A DNA stretch of 44,915 nucleotides from the NCBI GenBank assembly GCA_021804355.1, contig JAJZHP010000006.1, positions 1 to 44,915 of the forward strand, read 5' to 3'. Made by a program: the position numbers and the translations under genes. Below the pieces are notes generated by a model that was not told where the DNA came from, did not search any database, and saw only the letters and a list, made by a program, of their open reading frames with translations. This stretch comes from Pseudomonadota bacterium (GTDB taxonomy: Bacteria > Pseudomonadota > Gammaproteobacteria > Pseudomonadales > Moraxellaceae). Positions 8,562-16,389 of the stretch are shown here, piece by piece (the stretch's first letter is position 1; each line of letters begins with the position of its first letter).

Positions 8562-8638
8562 TGGCGCGCCCGGAGAGATTCGAACTCCCGACCACCTGGT
8601 TCGTAGCCAGGTACTCTATCCAGCTGAGCTACGGGCGC
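8562..8638 (-). tRNA. tRNA-Arg (anticodon ACG)
   Basis: A 77-nt cloverleaf on the minus strand. The acceptor is GCGCCCG/CGGGCGC with G discriminator and encoded CCA. The anticodon loop CTACGAA, between CCTGG and CCAGG, gives ACG, whose A34 is expected to be edited to inosine by TadA. It follows tRNA-Ser(GCT), the same serV-argV order found downstream of csrA in E. coli and Pseudomonas. Confidence 0.97.
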
Positions 8639-8729
8639 TTTAGCGCTGCGCATTATCAGGATCGCAACAGGTTTCGTCAACCTATGTTTTCCTAATTTTT
8701 CATCATTAAGACTTAACGGGTCTTAACCA

Positions 8730-8820
8730 TGGCGGTGAGGGAGGGATTCGAACCCTCGACACCCTTTTGAGGTGTACTCCCTTAGCAGGGGAGCGCCTTC
8801 GGCCTCTCGGCCACCTCACC
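8730..8820 (-). tRNA. tRNA-Ser (anticodon GCT)
   Basis: A 91-nt class II tRNA on the minus strand with acceptor GGTGAGG/CCTCACC, encoded CCA, a long variable arm, and anticodon loop CTGCTAA (GCT) within CTCCC/GGGAG. It reads AGC/AGU serine codons. It is probably co-transcribed with tRNA-Arg 91 bp downstream. Confidence 0.97.
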
Positions 8821-8834
8821 TCGCAGAGCGCGAG

Positions 8835-8863
8835 ATAATACCACGTTCAGTATTTCTGAAAAG
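8835..8863 (-). promoter_or_regulatory. Possible tRNA-Ser promoter
   Basis: On the minus strand a TATTAT -10 lies 14 bp before the tRNA, with a poor -35 (CTTTTC) 17 bp upstream. The GC-rich discriminator (CTCGCGCT) is typical of stable-RNA promoters under stringent control. Confidence 0.4.
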
Positions 8864-8905
8864 AGGTAGATAGAAATTTTCCTGAGATTATCGACAAATC
8901 CATCA

Positions 8906-8923
8906 TGTAAGCATTTGCTTACA
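8906..8923 (+). promoter_or_regulatory. GacA-box upstream activating sequence
   Basis: TGTAAGCATTTGCTTACA fits the GacA upstream activating sequence consensus TGTAAG-N6-CTTACA at every fixed position, and the dyad extends to 26 bp (8902-8927). In Pseudomonas this element drives rsmX, rsmY and rsmZ. Here it stands about 79-96 bp before the predicted start of the small RNA. Confidence 0.8.
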
Positions 8924-8989
8924 TGATCACACGAAAATAACTGACAGAGCTTGGGTGAGTTTACGCATGCTTTACCTGCAACAACATCG

Positions 8990-8995
8990 CATAAT
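8990..8995 (+). promoter_or_regulatory. -10 element of the small-RNA promoter
   Basis: CATAAT differs from TATAAT in one base and sits 7 bp before the inferred start near 9002. No good -35 is visible, which suits a promoter that depends on an activator bound at 8906-8923. Confidence 0.6.
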
Positions 8996-9001
8996 AAGTT
9001 C

Positions 9002-9115
9002 ACAGGACGGGCATGAAGCCACGAGGCACAGGGGCACATGGAATGTGTAGTGTCGGTCCTTCATGGATGAAGATAGGGAGCAGCGGCGCTAGGCAGGAGC
9101 CACGCCGCTTTTTTT
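9002..9115 (+). ncRNA. Candidate CsrA-sequestering small RNA (RsmX/Y/Z type)
   Basis: A predicted transcript of about 114 nt between csrA and tRNA-Ser, convergent with csrA. It has five GGA motifs, at 9005, 9040, 9065, 9077 and 9096. Three are displayed in hairpin loops, the preferred form for CsrA/RsmA binding: CACAT-GGA-ATGTG (9035-9047), CTTCA-TGGA-TGAAG (9059-9072) and GGC-AGGA-GCC (9092-9101) at the top of the terminator. A GacA box (8906-8923) and a CATAAT -10 lie upstream, and a strong terminator ends it. What is known: such RNAs titrate CsrA under GacS/GacA control. What is inferred: that this one does so here. No good protein-coding frame explains the segment. Confidence 0.82.
9082..9115 (+). 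terminator. Intrinsic terminator of the small RNA
   Basis: AGCGGCG (9082-9088) pairs with CGCCGCT (9103-9109), 7 bp, followed by a run of T to 9115. The hairpin apex carries the last GGA motif. Confidence 0.88.
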
Positions 9116-9245
9116 ATGCCCGTTTTATACCCGCGTTTTAAATGGGATGTGTCCCTGCTAAAAACAATAAAACCACCCAGAAGCCACCCAGCATTCTCAG
9201 AGGAGGTATGGATTCGATCGGGATCGATGCTTTATTGATAATGGC

Positions 9246-9443
9246 TTAGTCTACGATGTCCTGATGCTCAGCGGAGCCCTTTTCTCGCTGGATGCGCTGG
9301 TAGATCTCTTCGCGATGCACAGCAACATCCTTGGGGGCATTCACGCCAATGCGTACCTGATTACCCTTCACACCTAGGACCGTAACCGTGACTTCATCCC
9401 CCACCATCAGAGTCTCTCCAACTCTGCGGGTCAAAATAAGCAT
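9246..9443 (-). CDS. csrA: Carbon storage regulator CsrA/RsmA
   Basis: A 65-residue RNA-binding protein, [20 protein letters not shown] onward, with the conserved [22 protein letters not shown] core. CsrA dimers bind GGA motifs in mRNA leaders and repress or activate translation; small RNAs with many GGA motifs titrate it. I start it at ATG 9443 because GAGGAG stands 6 bases upstream and the family begins MLIL; a longer frame to 9485 is not supported. The leader has three GGA motifs (complements at 9451, 9457 and 9475), one inside the ribosome-binding site, which suggests autoregulation. It lies downstream of lysC and alaS on the same strand, and a candidate antagonist RNA is encoded convergently just beyond its 3' end. 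Confidence 0.98.
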   Translation of the reverse strand: MLILTRRVGETLMVGDEVTVTVLGVKGNQVRIGVNAPKDVAVHREEIYQRIQREKGSAEHQDIVD

Positions 9444-9577
9444 GGTAATCTCCTCATCCCTCGTTGATCGATCATCCTGAAGCAAATTAATTGCCCTCAG
9501 GTTCAGTATTGACTAGTCGGCTTAAAATAAAAGGTCTTCCAGCCTGAAATTACGTTACATTTTTGTACGACACTCCA

Positions 9578-10813
9578 TTATTCAACAGTTGCAGGTGCGT
9601 CCAGATTAAATTCCGTATGCAAAGCACGCACGGCCAGTTCCATATACTTCTCTTGCAAGACCACTGAAATCTTGATCTCTGATGTGGAGATCATCTGAAT
9701 ATTGATATTTTCTCGCGCTAACGTGGCAAACATCTGACTAGCCACCCCTGCATGCGAACGCATACCCACGCCGACCAGCGACACCTTGGCAATACGATCA
9801 TCACCGCTGACCTCACGTGCTCCGATCTCTTTAGCCACGGATTCCAGAATACTCATCACCTTACGATAGTCATTACGATGCACCGTGAAGGTAAAGTCCG
9901 TGGTGTTATCAGCAGCCACATTCTGCACAATCATATCTATTTCAACATTAGCTTCACCCACCGGCCCCAGGATACGGTACGCAATGCCTGGAATATCCGG
10001 CACACCACGCACGGTCAGTTTGGCTTCATCACGATTAAATGCAATCCCAGAAATGACGGGTTGTTCCATAGTATCCTCGGCATCAACAGTAATCAGGGTT
10101 CCCTCGCCCCCTTCCTTAAAACTAGACAGCACACGCAAGGGAACATTGTATTTGCCCGCAAACTCCACAGAGCGAATCTGCAAGACCTTAGAGCCCAGGC
10201 TGGCCATCTCCAGCATTTCTTCAAACGTAATGCGATCTAACCGCCTGGCTTCAGGCACCACACGCGGATCTGTGGTATAAACACCATCCACATCCGTATA
10301 GATCTGACATTCATCAGCCTTTAAAGCAGCAGCCAGGGCCACACCCGTCGTATCAGAGCCGCCACGCCCCAGGGTGGTAACATTACCTTCCACATCCACG
10401 CCCTGAAAACCAGCCACCACAACGACACGCCCAGCCGCCAGATCAGCGCGCATACGGGCATCATCAATCTGTTCTATACGGGCCTTGGTATAGGAGTGAT
10501 CCGTCGTGATCGCCACCTGGCCACCGGTATAGGATCGTGCCGGTACGCCTATGGATTGCAAAGCCATGGCCAGCAAGGCAATCGTCACCTGTTCCCCTGT
10601 ACATACCATCTGGTCCAGTTCCCTGGGATCAGGGTCGGACGTAATAGCCTGAGCTAAGGCTATCAGACGATTGGTCTCACCGCTCATCGCTGAAACCACC
10701 ACGACCAGATCATGACCCTGTTCACGCCAGCGTTTTACACGCTCCGCCACTGCCAGAATGCGTTCCGGCGTTCCCACCGAAGTACCACCGTATTTTTGAA
10801 CGATCAATGCCAT
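9578..10813 (-). CDS. lysC: Aspartate kinase
   Basis: A 411-residue aspartokinase that phosphorylates aspartate, the first step toward lysine, threonine, methionine and diaminopimelate. The catalytic domain begins ALIVQKYGGTSV, has the VVVVSAMSGETNRL segment, and includes FQGVDVEGNVTTLGRGGSDT. Two ACT regulatory domains fill the last 150 residues (KLTVRGVPDIPGIAYRILG; KVSLVGVGMRSHAGVASQMF), so feedback by lysine and/or threonine is likely. Size and sequence match the Pseudomonas-type single-function enzyme, not the ThrA/MetL fusions. It lies 48 bp after alaS and ahead of csrA. An in-frame ATG at 10069 with its own GAGG site may yield a separate regulatory subunit. Confidence 0.97.
   Translation of the reverse strand: MALIVQKYGGTSVGTPERILAVAERVKRWREQGHDLVVVVSAMSGETNRLIALAQAITSDPDPRELDQMVCTGEQVTIALLAMALQSIGVPARSYTGGQVAITTDHSYTKARIEQIDDARMRADLAAGRVVVVAGFQGVDVEGNVTTLGRGGSDTTGVALAAALKADECQIYTDVDGVYTTDPRVVPEARRLDRITFEEMLEMASLGSKVLQIRSVEFAGKYNVPLRVLSSFKEGGEGTLITVDAEDTMEQPVISGIAFNRDEAKLTVRGVPDIPGIAYRILGPVGEANVEIDMIVQNVAADNTTDFTFTVHRNDYRKVMSILESVAKEIGAREVSGDDRIAKVSLVGVGMRSHAGVASQMFATLARENINIQMISTSEIKISVVLQEKYMELAVRALHTEFNLDAPATVE
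10069..10078 (-). promoter_or_regulatory. Internal ribosome-binding site in lysC
   Basis: On the minus strand GAGG (10078-10075) precedes an in-frame ATG (10069-10067) by 5 bases. Translation from here gives MEQPVISGIAFNRDEAKL, almost exactly the start of the ACT half. Some bacterial aspartokinases (Bacillus, Corynebacterium) are alpha2-beta2, with beta made from such a start. Confidence 0.5.
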
Positions 10814-10861
10814 GATTAAATTTTTACCTTTAAATTGTCAGCAAGTTTTCTGAATTTCGCC

Positions 10862-13495
10862 TTATTTATTCAATCGCGCTTTGCAATAAGCTTCCACCGA
10901 GGCAAGCACCTCAGGCAGTGCCTGAATATCTTGCCCACCGCCTTGCGCCATATCCGGACGGCCACCGCCCTTACCACCTAGTTTTGTCGCCAGTTCACTG
11001 ACCAAATCACCAGCTCGTAATAGGCCATGTAAATCCTTGCTAACTCCCACCAACAAGCTGATCTGCTGCTCATGCACCGTAGCCAATACGACCACCGCTG
11101 AGCCCAGCCGGTCTTTGAGATGGTCATAGGTCTCACGCAAAGTTTTAGCGTTACTATCCGGCAAGTTGACTACCAGCAATTTTACTTCACCCAAGGATTT
11201 GGCTTGTTGCACCAGATCAAGCGTAGCGGCACGACTCAACGATTGTTGTGCACGCTCTAGATTTTTTTCCAAGTCCCGTGTCCGCTCAAGCAATTGCTTC
11301 ATACGTTCATCGATACGATGACGCGGTACCTTCAACTCACGAGATAGTGAATTGAGTTGATCCTCTGCGGCTTGTGCTGCATCAACCGCCAGTAATCCAC
11401 ATACTGCCTCGATACGTCTAACGCCGGCGGCCACGCCAGATTCTGAGGTGATCCGGAAGTAGCCGATATCACCCGTACGACGGACATGCGTACCGCCACA
11501 TAGCTCCTTGGAAAAACCGTTTTCCCCCATACTCAGCACACGAACCTCATCACCATATTTTTCGCCAAATAAGGCCATCGCTCCATGAGCCTTAGCCTCG
11601 CCAGGTGTCATGAGTTCAGTACACACTTCGGTATTGGCAATAATTTCCTGATTAACACGTCGAGCTACTGCCACCAACTCTTCAGGCGTCAAAGGTTGGG
11701 GATGAGAAATATCAAAACGCAGGTAATCACCAGCCACCAGGGAGCCCTGTTGCGTGATATGAGGCCCCAGTAATTGCCGCAACGCAGCATGCAGAAGGTG
11801 TGTCGCGGAATGGTGGACTCGCAGACGCCGCCGCAAAGCATGGTCAATACGAGCCTGCAAAGCATCCCCCACACACAAACGCCCCTCCGTCAAACGACCA
11901 TGGTGTATATGCAGCTGACCTTGCTTGGTCGTATCTGACACTTCAAAATGCACGCCTGTGGCTTCGAGGACTCCGCAATCACCATTCTGTCCACCCGAGC
12001 GAGCATAAAACGGCGTGATATCCAACAACACCAAGGCTTCATCACCCGCCTGCAAGACATCAACGACCTCTCCCTGGCGGTAGATAGCCACAACGCGAAC
12101 CGAGTCCTCGTCATGATCATAGCCCGTAAAGCTGGTCTCGCCTTCCTGTCGAATGAGGCTATTGTAGTCAACTGAAAAATTCGCATGGGCACGCGAACGC
12201 AAACGCTGTTCCTGCAAGGCCACCTCAAAGCCCTCCATGTCCAGCGTCAAACCACGCTCTCTGGCGACATCAGCCGTCAGGTCTGGAGGAAAACCATAAG
12301 TGTCCGCTAGGGTAAACACCACGCTTCCTGGAATCAGTGTTCCTGACAGCCCTGCGATCGACTGCTCCATAACCTTGAGCCCGTTCTCCAGGGTATGGGC
12401 AAACTGTTCTTCTTCCGCCTGCAAGGCACGGATGATATCGGCCTGGCGATTCTGTAACTCAGGATAGGCGCCGCCCATGATCTCCACCAGGGCGGGAACC
12501 AGAGCATGAAAAAATGGTTGACGCGCACCGAGCTTATTACCATGACGGCAAGCTCGGCGAATAATGCGTCTTAACACATACCCACGGCCTTCATTAGAAG
12601 GCAATATGCCATCAGCCACCAGGAAAGCACAGGAGCGAATATGATCGGCGATAACACGCAGCGATGCCTGCCCTTCATCCATAATACCGAGCTGTGCTGC
12701 GGTGGCCGCACGCAAATGCAAGAATAAATCGGTATCGTAATTGGAGTGCACACCCTGCAGAACTGCGGTTATACGCTCCAGCCCCATACCTGTATCCACT
12801 GAAGGCGCAGGCAGAGGATGCAAGACACCATCCGCCGTGCGGTTAAACTGCATGAATACGTTGTTCCATATTTCAATATATCGATCACCGTCTTCATCAG
12901 GCGAGCCCGGAGGTCCTCCCGCCACTTCAGGACCATGATCATAAAAAATCTCGGTACAGGGACCACAAGGCCCGGTGTCTCCCATCGCCCAGAAATTATC
13001 CGATGCGTAAGGAGCTCCTTTATTGTCGCCAATGCGCACGATACGAGCAGCAGGGATACCTATCTCTTGCTCCCAAATACGATAGGCCTCATCATCCGTG
13101 GCATACACCGTCACCCATAATTTCTCCGGGGGCAAGGCCAACCAAGCCTGCCCAGTCAGAAAGTTCCAGGCAAAGTGTATGGCATCACGCTTGAAATAAT
13201 CCCCAAAGCTGAAATTACCCAACATCTCAAAGAACGTATGATGCCGTGCTGTATAACCAACATTATCCAGGTCGTTATGTTTGCCCCCGGCACGCACACA
13301 CTTTTGCGAAGAGACCGCACGATGGTAAGACCGTTTCTCCAGTCCCAAAAAACAATCCTTGAACTGATTCATCCCTGCATTGGTAAACAGCAGCGTAGGA
13401 TCATCAGCTGGCACCAGCGAACTCGAAGCAACACGCGTATGCCCCTGACTTGCAAAATAATTCAGGAAAGCCTCACGGACCTGCGCGCTCTTCAT
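10862..13495 (-). CDS. alaS: Alanyl-tRNA synthetase
   Basis: An 877-residue class II synthetase that charges tRNA-Ala. Order: catalytic core ([18 protein letters not shown] at the start, [32 protein letters not shown]), tRNA-recognition region, editing domain with the zinc ligands HSATHLLH and CGGTH, and the C-Ala domain with the glycine-rich [15 protein letters not shown] motif near the end. Length is normal (E. coli 876). The start at 13495 has a purine-rich AGGGG-type site. It is first of the alaS-lysC-csrA series on the minus strand. A TATACT or TATTAT -10 can be picked out in the 110 bp upstream, but I cannot choose between them. Confidence 0.98.
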   Translation of the reverse strand: MKSAQVREAFLNYFASQGHTRVASSSLVPADDPTLLFTNAGMNQFKDCFLGLEKRSYHRAVSSQKCVRAGGKHNDLDNVGYTARHHTFFEMLGNFSFGDYFKRDAIHFAWNFLTGQAWLALPPEKLWVTVYATDDEAYRIWEQEIGIPAARIVRIGDNKGAPYASDNFWAMGDTGPCGPCTEIFYDHGPEVAGGPPGSPDEDGDRYIEIWNNVFMQFNRTADGVLHPLPAPSVDTGMGLERITAVLQGVHSNYDTDLFLHLRAATAAQLGIMDEGQASLRVIADHIRSCAFLVADGILPSNEGRGYVLRRIIRRACRHGNKLGARQPFFHALVPALVEIMGGAYPELQNRQADIIRALQAEEEQFAHTLENGLKVMEQSIAGLSGTLIPGSVVFTLADTYGFPPDLTADVARERGLTLDMEGFEVALQEQRLRSRAHANFSVDYNSLIRQEGETSFTGYDHDEDSVRVVAIYRQGEVVDVLQAGDEALVLLDITPFYARSGGQNGDCGVLEATGVHFEVSDTTKQGQLHIHHGRLTEGRLCVGDALQARIDHALRRRLRVHHSATHLLHAALRQLLGPHITQQGSLVAGDYLRFDISHPQPLTPEELVAVARRVNQEIIANTEVCTELMTPGEAKAHGAMALFGEKYGDEVRVLSMGENGFSKELCGGTHVRRTGDIGYFRITSESGVAAGVRRIEAVCGLLAVDAAQAAEDQLNSLSRELKVPRHRIDERMKQLLERTRDLEKNLERAQQSLSRAATLDLVQQAKSLGEVKLLVVNLPDSNAKTLRETYDHLKDRLGSAVVVLATVHEQQISLLVGVSKDLHGLLRAGDLVSELATKLGGKGGGRPDMAQGGGQDIQALPEVLASVEAYCKARLNK

Positions 13496-13605
13496 ACCCT
13501 ACCCCTTAACCACCTAGCAAAGGTAAGAGTATAACGCGAATTCTTATAATACGGCAGATGCAGACATGCTGTGATTTGATGACATAACGCTGAGGGGGCA
13601 ACTTG

Positions 13606-14358
13606 CTAAACTAAGGTCCCCAATCGACCCCTCAATGGCCAACTAATCGCCAGATCCACAAACTCATCTACACCCTTCTCCGCCAAGACTTGGGCCAGAT
13701 CTTCAAGCAAACTCCCTGGATGCTGACGACTCCATGCCTGCACAGCCGACCAACTACTTACATACCCCAGCAACTGCGATAACTTCCATGCTGTACGCAT
13801 CTCAAACCGAGGAAACAGCTGCTCGACAAAAGGGAAGGGTATATTTTGGTAGGCTTCATCAACCCAATGACGTTCTGGCGGCCAATACGGAGCGATTATG
13901 CGATCCAGATCATCAAAAATTGCCTGCAAATCAGGCCGATCCACCTGTATTCGACCATAGCACCAAACTGCCAGCACTCCCTGTGGCTTGAGAACTCTTT
14001 TAACCTCCTGATAAAAAGCATCCATCGGCAACCAATGTAGAGCCTGCGCCACCACAACCAAATCGACACTAGCATCTGCCAAGCCACTTTGGCCAGCTTC
14101 AGCTACGGCATAACTAACCCCTGGAGCCATTTCCGCTTGACTGATCTGATGAGCACTGGCATCGGTGGCCCATACATGCCGAAAATGCTGACTTAAAGGC
14201 ACAGCTGCCTGACCATTGCCTGTGGCACAATCCCAGACCAAATCATGATCGCAACAACAAGCATGAAGGCAGTCCATCAATGCCGAAGGATAGTGAGGCC
14301 TATACAACCTGTAGTTTGCGGCTACGGTGGAGAAATGATCCTGAAACCCTGTAACCAT
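13606..14358 (-). CDS. Class I SAM-dependent methyltransferase
   Basis: A 250-residue methyltransferase of the methyltransferase-11 type. Motif I is WDCATGNGQAAVPLSQHF; the acidic residue ending strand 2 is in ATDAS; and VDLVVVAQALHWLPMDAFYQEV plus VLKPQGVLAVW are motifs IV-VI. The aromatic start FQDHFSTVAANYRLYRPHYP is common in small-molecule methyltransferases of unknown substrate. I place the start at ATG 14358 because GGAG stands 9 bases upstream; a longer frame to 14427 lacks such a site. It shares strand and direction with alaS but is separated from it by 110 bp. The substrate cannot be inferred. Confidence 0.85.
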   Translation of the reverse strand: MVTGFQDHFSTVAANYRLYRPHYPSALMDCLHACCCDHDLVWDCATGNGQAAVPLSQHFRHVWATDASAHQISQAEMAPGVSYAVAEAGQSGLADASVDLVVVAQALHWLPMDAFYQEVKRVLKPQGVLAVWCYGRIQVDRPDLQAIFDDLDRIIAPYWPPERHWVDEAYQNIPFPFVEQLFPRFEMRTAWKLSQLLGYVSSWSAVQAWSRQHPGSLLEDLAQVLAEKGVDEFVDLAISWPLRGRLGTLV

Positions 14359-14500
14359 ACCCGATCTCCATAAAAAGGACCGATGTCCAGATCTTTTTGA
14401 CCCTGATGGCCACCCAAAACCCCCCACCCTGAGTGGCCTATGACGGTGGTGTAGAGATCATTGCGGTTGTCGTCATAGCTCTCATTTCCTCAAGCCAAGT

Positions 14501-14523
14501 GTAAGTCTCCAGAGCAGACACCT
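14501..14523 (+). repeat. Left terminal inverted repeat, IS66-like
   Basis: The repeat begins GTAAGTCTCCAGAGCAGACA, 80 bp before tnpA, and matches the inverted right end at 16390-16412 in 18 of 23 positions. Confidence 0.65.
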
Positions 14524-14580
14524 GTAAAATCCTTGGCTCTATCCGCATGATTGGACGCTCATTAAATTCTGGAGCGTGGC

Positions 14581-14874
14581 ATGGATATCGATCATCGTCG
14601 GCAGTTCTGGCAACAACATATTGCAGCCTGGCAAATCAGTGGCATGACCCAACGTGCCTATGCTGAGGCCCATCATGTGCCCGCTAAGCGCATGTCATAC
14701 TGTGCGCGTCAGTTTCTTCAACCTGAACCAGCTGCTGCGGTGGCTTTTGCTCCTGCTCATATTCAGGTTACAGACAGTGACCTGACGTTATCAGGACCCG
14801 GAGGCTGGGCTTTACATATGCCAACCTCAGTTCCCTCCTCATGGGTTGCATCCTTGCTGAAGATGCTGGGATGA
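14581..14874 (+). CDS. tnpA: IS66 accessory protein TnpA
   Basis: A 97-residue protein with the layout of IS66 family TnpA (OrfA). A basic helix-turn-helix-like amino half (RRQFWQQHIAAWQISGMTQ, RAYAEAHHVPAKRMSYCARQ) is followed by a short variable linker and a hydrophobic tail (LTLSGPGGWALHMP). In IS66 elements this is the first of three genes and is needed with TnpB and TnpC for transposition. It ends ATGA, overlapping the start of tnpB by 4 bases, as is usual in the family. It seems full length, but its partners are destroyed. Confidence 0.75.
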   Translation: MDIDHRRQFWQQHIAAWQISGMTQRAYAEAHHVPAKRMSYCARQFLQPEPAAAVAFAPAHIQVTDSDLTLSGPGGWALHMPTSVPSSWVASLLKMLG

Positions 14875-15160
14875 TTGCTTTTCCTCTCAAAATTTTGGTC
14901 GCTATACAGTCGATGGATCTGCGTCGTGGCGCCGATAGCCTAGCCTCCGTGATTCAAAATACCTTAGGTTAGCTGCCTTTTGATGGTACCGCATATCTAT
15001 TTCGTAATCGTCAGGGATCATGGCTTTGCCAGCGCCGCTGGCATCAAGGTAGCTATGTGTGTGGCAGTGTGGCCACAATCGACCCAAGACTCCCTGACGC
15101 CGACACCCGACCAATGGCGTTGGTTCGTCGCTGGTGTCAGCTATCAGCCCCCACCACATG
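14871..15160 (+). pseudogene. tnpB: IS66 TnpB (Orf2), degraded
   Basis: The start ATG 14871 overlaps the tnpA stop. The first frame reads MIAFPLKILVAIQSMDLRRG and ADSLASVIQNTLG, the typical TnpB head (SVDMRKG-like), then stops at TAG 14970-14972. The same frame goes on LPFDGTAYLFRNRQG, has lost the middle of the protein (the IKLLWWDG-type segment), resumes SWLCQRRWHQGSYV, and then changes frame to LTPTPDQWRWFVAGVSYQ, the normal TnpB end. It thus has a stop codon, a deletion and a frameshift. Confidence 0.75.
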
Positions 15161-15162
15161 GG

Positions 15163-15232
15163 GTCAGAGCGTGCCGGCCACAGGGCGGCCCATCTGCAAT
15201 CACTGCTGGGGACAGTCTAGCTGAATGTGCTC
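15163..15232 (+). pseudogene. tnpC: IS66 tnpC 3' fragment, first copy
   Basis: One frame reads SERAGHRAAHLQSLLGTV, then a stop where LN would follow, which matches the carboxy end of IS66 TnpC (SERAGHRAAxLxSLIxSAKLN). It abuts the tnpB remnant, so nearly all of tnpC is deleted. About 80 percent of its bases match the second copy at 16228-16297. Confidence 0.7.
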
Positions 15233-15240
15233 TGACGCAC

Positions 15241-15499
15241 GCTGCGGAAGAAATCCCCAACGCTGGTAAAGCTCCCCCCCTGGGATACATATCCCGGTTG
15301 TCGGTCACCGACAGAACGTTCTGTCCTGGCGGCAAGATAAGAGAACTGGCAGACGGTGCCATCTCCCTATCTATGGCACAGGAGGCGGTCTCGATCCTCA
15401 GAGGGCGCCACGTCCGTCAGGGATCAAATGAAAATTGCTAAAATTAGATCAAAATCATGGTGCACTAAAAGCAGGCATCAACAATTATGATAACTGCCC
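15241..15499. other. Palindrome-rich stretch without a gene
   Basis: I see no convincing gene here. It contains GGGATACATATCCC (15282-15295), TGTCGG-TCA-CCGACA (15299-15313) and the perfect 16-bp palindrome GACAGAACGTTCTGTC (15310-15325), the last two overlapping. Such packed dyads suggest a recombination or regulator-binding site that came with the methyltransferase cargo. Confidence 0.5.
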
Positions 15500-15527
15500 G
15501 TGACCCTTCCTCAACGGGGTATATAAT
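15500..15527 (+). promoter_or_regulatory. Promoter of the cargo methyltransferase
   Basis: GTGACC (15500-15505) and a perfect TATAAT (15522-15527) are spaced by 16 bp. Transcription would start near 15534, 15 bases before the GGAGG ribosome-binding site. The spacer holds a partial ACCC/GGGT dyad. Confidence 0.65.
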
Positions 15528-15561
15528 CTCGACACTCGGGCAAGTGATGGAGGATAGCCCC

Positions 15562-16179
15562 ATGAACAATAGCCAAAATCACTGGGAGCAGGTCTATCAG
15601 ACCAAGAAGTCTGATGCCGTCAGCTGGTACCGACCGCATCTCGACAACTCGCTGGCGCTGATTCAAAAAGCAGTAGCCAACCAATATTCTGCGATCATTG
15701 ATGTCGGCGGCGGTGAATCCACCTTGGTTGATGACTTGCTCAATTCAAGGTTCTCGGATATCAGCATCTTTGATATTTCCGCCACAGCCCTACAGGTTAC
15801 CCAGCAACGGTTGGGCTCACTGGCGAGCACGGTGAACTGGCTCGTTGGGGATATCACGCAAGCGGATTTGCCGACCCATCGCTATGACGTATGGCATGAC
15901 CGTGCGGTATTTCACTTCCTGACGCAGCCTGGGCAACGTGCTGCATATGTGCACCAGGTGAGAAAAGCCGTCAAACCCGGGGGCCATGTCATCGTGGCTA
16001 CCTTTGCGCCCGACGGCCCCGAAAAATGCAGTGGACTTGATGTGGTTCGGTACGATGCCGTGGCACTTCACCGTCAATTCGGGGAGAGTTTTCGACTGAT
16101 CAAAAGCCAGAAGGAAGCGCACCAGACTCCCTTTGGAACCACACAACAGTTTGTGTACTGCCATTTTCAAATGGCATAA
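15562..16179 (+). CDS. Class I SAM-dependent methyltransferase (IS66 cargo)
   Basis: A 205-residue methyltransferase. It starts MNNSQNHWEQVYQTKKSDAV at ATG 15562, with GGAGGA 7 bases upstream; a longer frame to 15487 would swallow the promoter. The SAM-binding motif I is IIDVGGGESTLVDDLL; motif II ends in DIS; YDVWHDRAVFHFLT and VRKAVKPGGHVIVATFAPDG are later motifs; FGTTQQFVYC ends the fold. The HWExxY...VSWY start is shared with a widespread group of small methyltransferases whose substrate is unsettled; thiopurine, metalloid or small-molecule methylation have been suggested for relatives. It is unrelated to the methyltransferase at 13606-14358 beyond the common fold. It lies between two IS66 tnpC tails, so horizontal transfer is likely. 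Confidence 0.88.
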   Translation: MNNSQNHWEQVYQTKKSDAVSWYRPHLDNSLALIQKAVANQYSAIIDVGGGESTLVDDLLNSRFSDISIFDISATALQVTQQRLGSLASTVNWLVGDITQADLPTHRYDVWHDRAVFHFLTQPGQRAAYVHQVRKAVKPGGHVIVATFAPDGPEKCSGLDVVRYDAVALHRQFGESFRLIKSQKEAHQTPFGTTQQFVYCHFQMA

Positions 16180-16227
16180 GACGCCTGAAAATTGCATGGT
16201 CGGAAAGAAAGACTAGCTCTACTTGGA

Positions 16228-16385
16228 GTCAGAGCGTGCCGGCTGCAGGGCAGCCCATCTGCAATAACTGCTGGAGACAGCCAAGCTAAATGATTTGGAC
16301 CCTCAGGCCTGGTTGAAAGACACACCCATCTGGCCACACAGCCGCATCTACGCGGTCACTGCACGGCCAAAAGCAGCAGCTAGCC
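16228..16385 (+). pseudogene. tnpC: IS66 tnpC 3' fragment, second copy
   Basis: With one internal TAA, the frame reads SERAGCRAAHLQ, then LLETAKLNDLDPQAWLKDT and WPHSRIYAVTARPKAAA, the tail of IS66 TnpC. It runs into the right terminal repeat ending at 16412, as expected for the 3' end of the element. The upstream catalytic part is absent. Confidence 0.75.
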
Positions 16386-16389
16386 ACCT

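Noticed and set aside
8782-9039. 85-codon frame on the minus strand
   Set aside because: It runs across tRNA-Ser and the small-RNA promoter region and has no family resemblance; the RNA genes explain the sequence better.
9171-9190. Direct repeat CCACCCAG spaced by AAG after csrA
   Set aside because: Two 8-bp copies only, with no further units or structure; not enough to call a functional repeat.
14980-15441. 153-codon frame across the tnpB and tnpC remnants
   Set aside because: It is an accidental open frame through decayed IS66 sequence; the recognisable TnpB and TnpC pieces lie in other frames.
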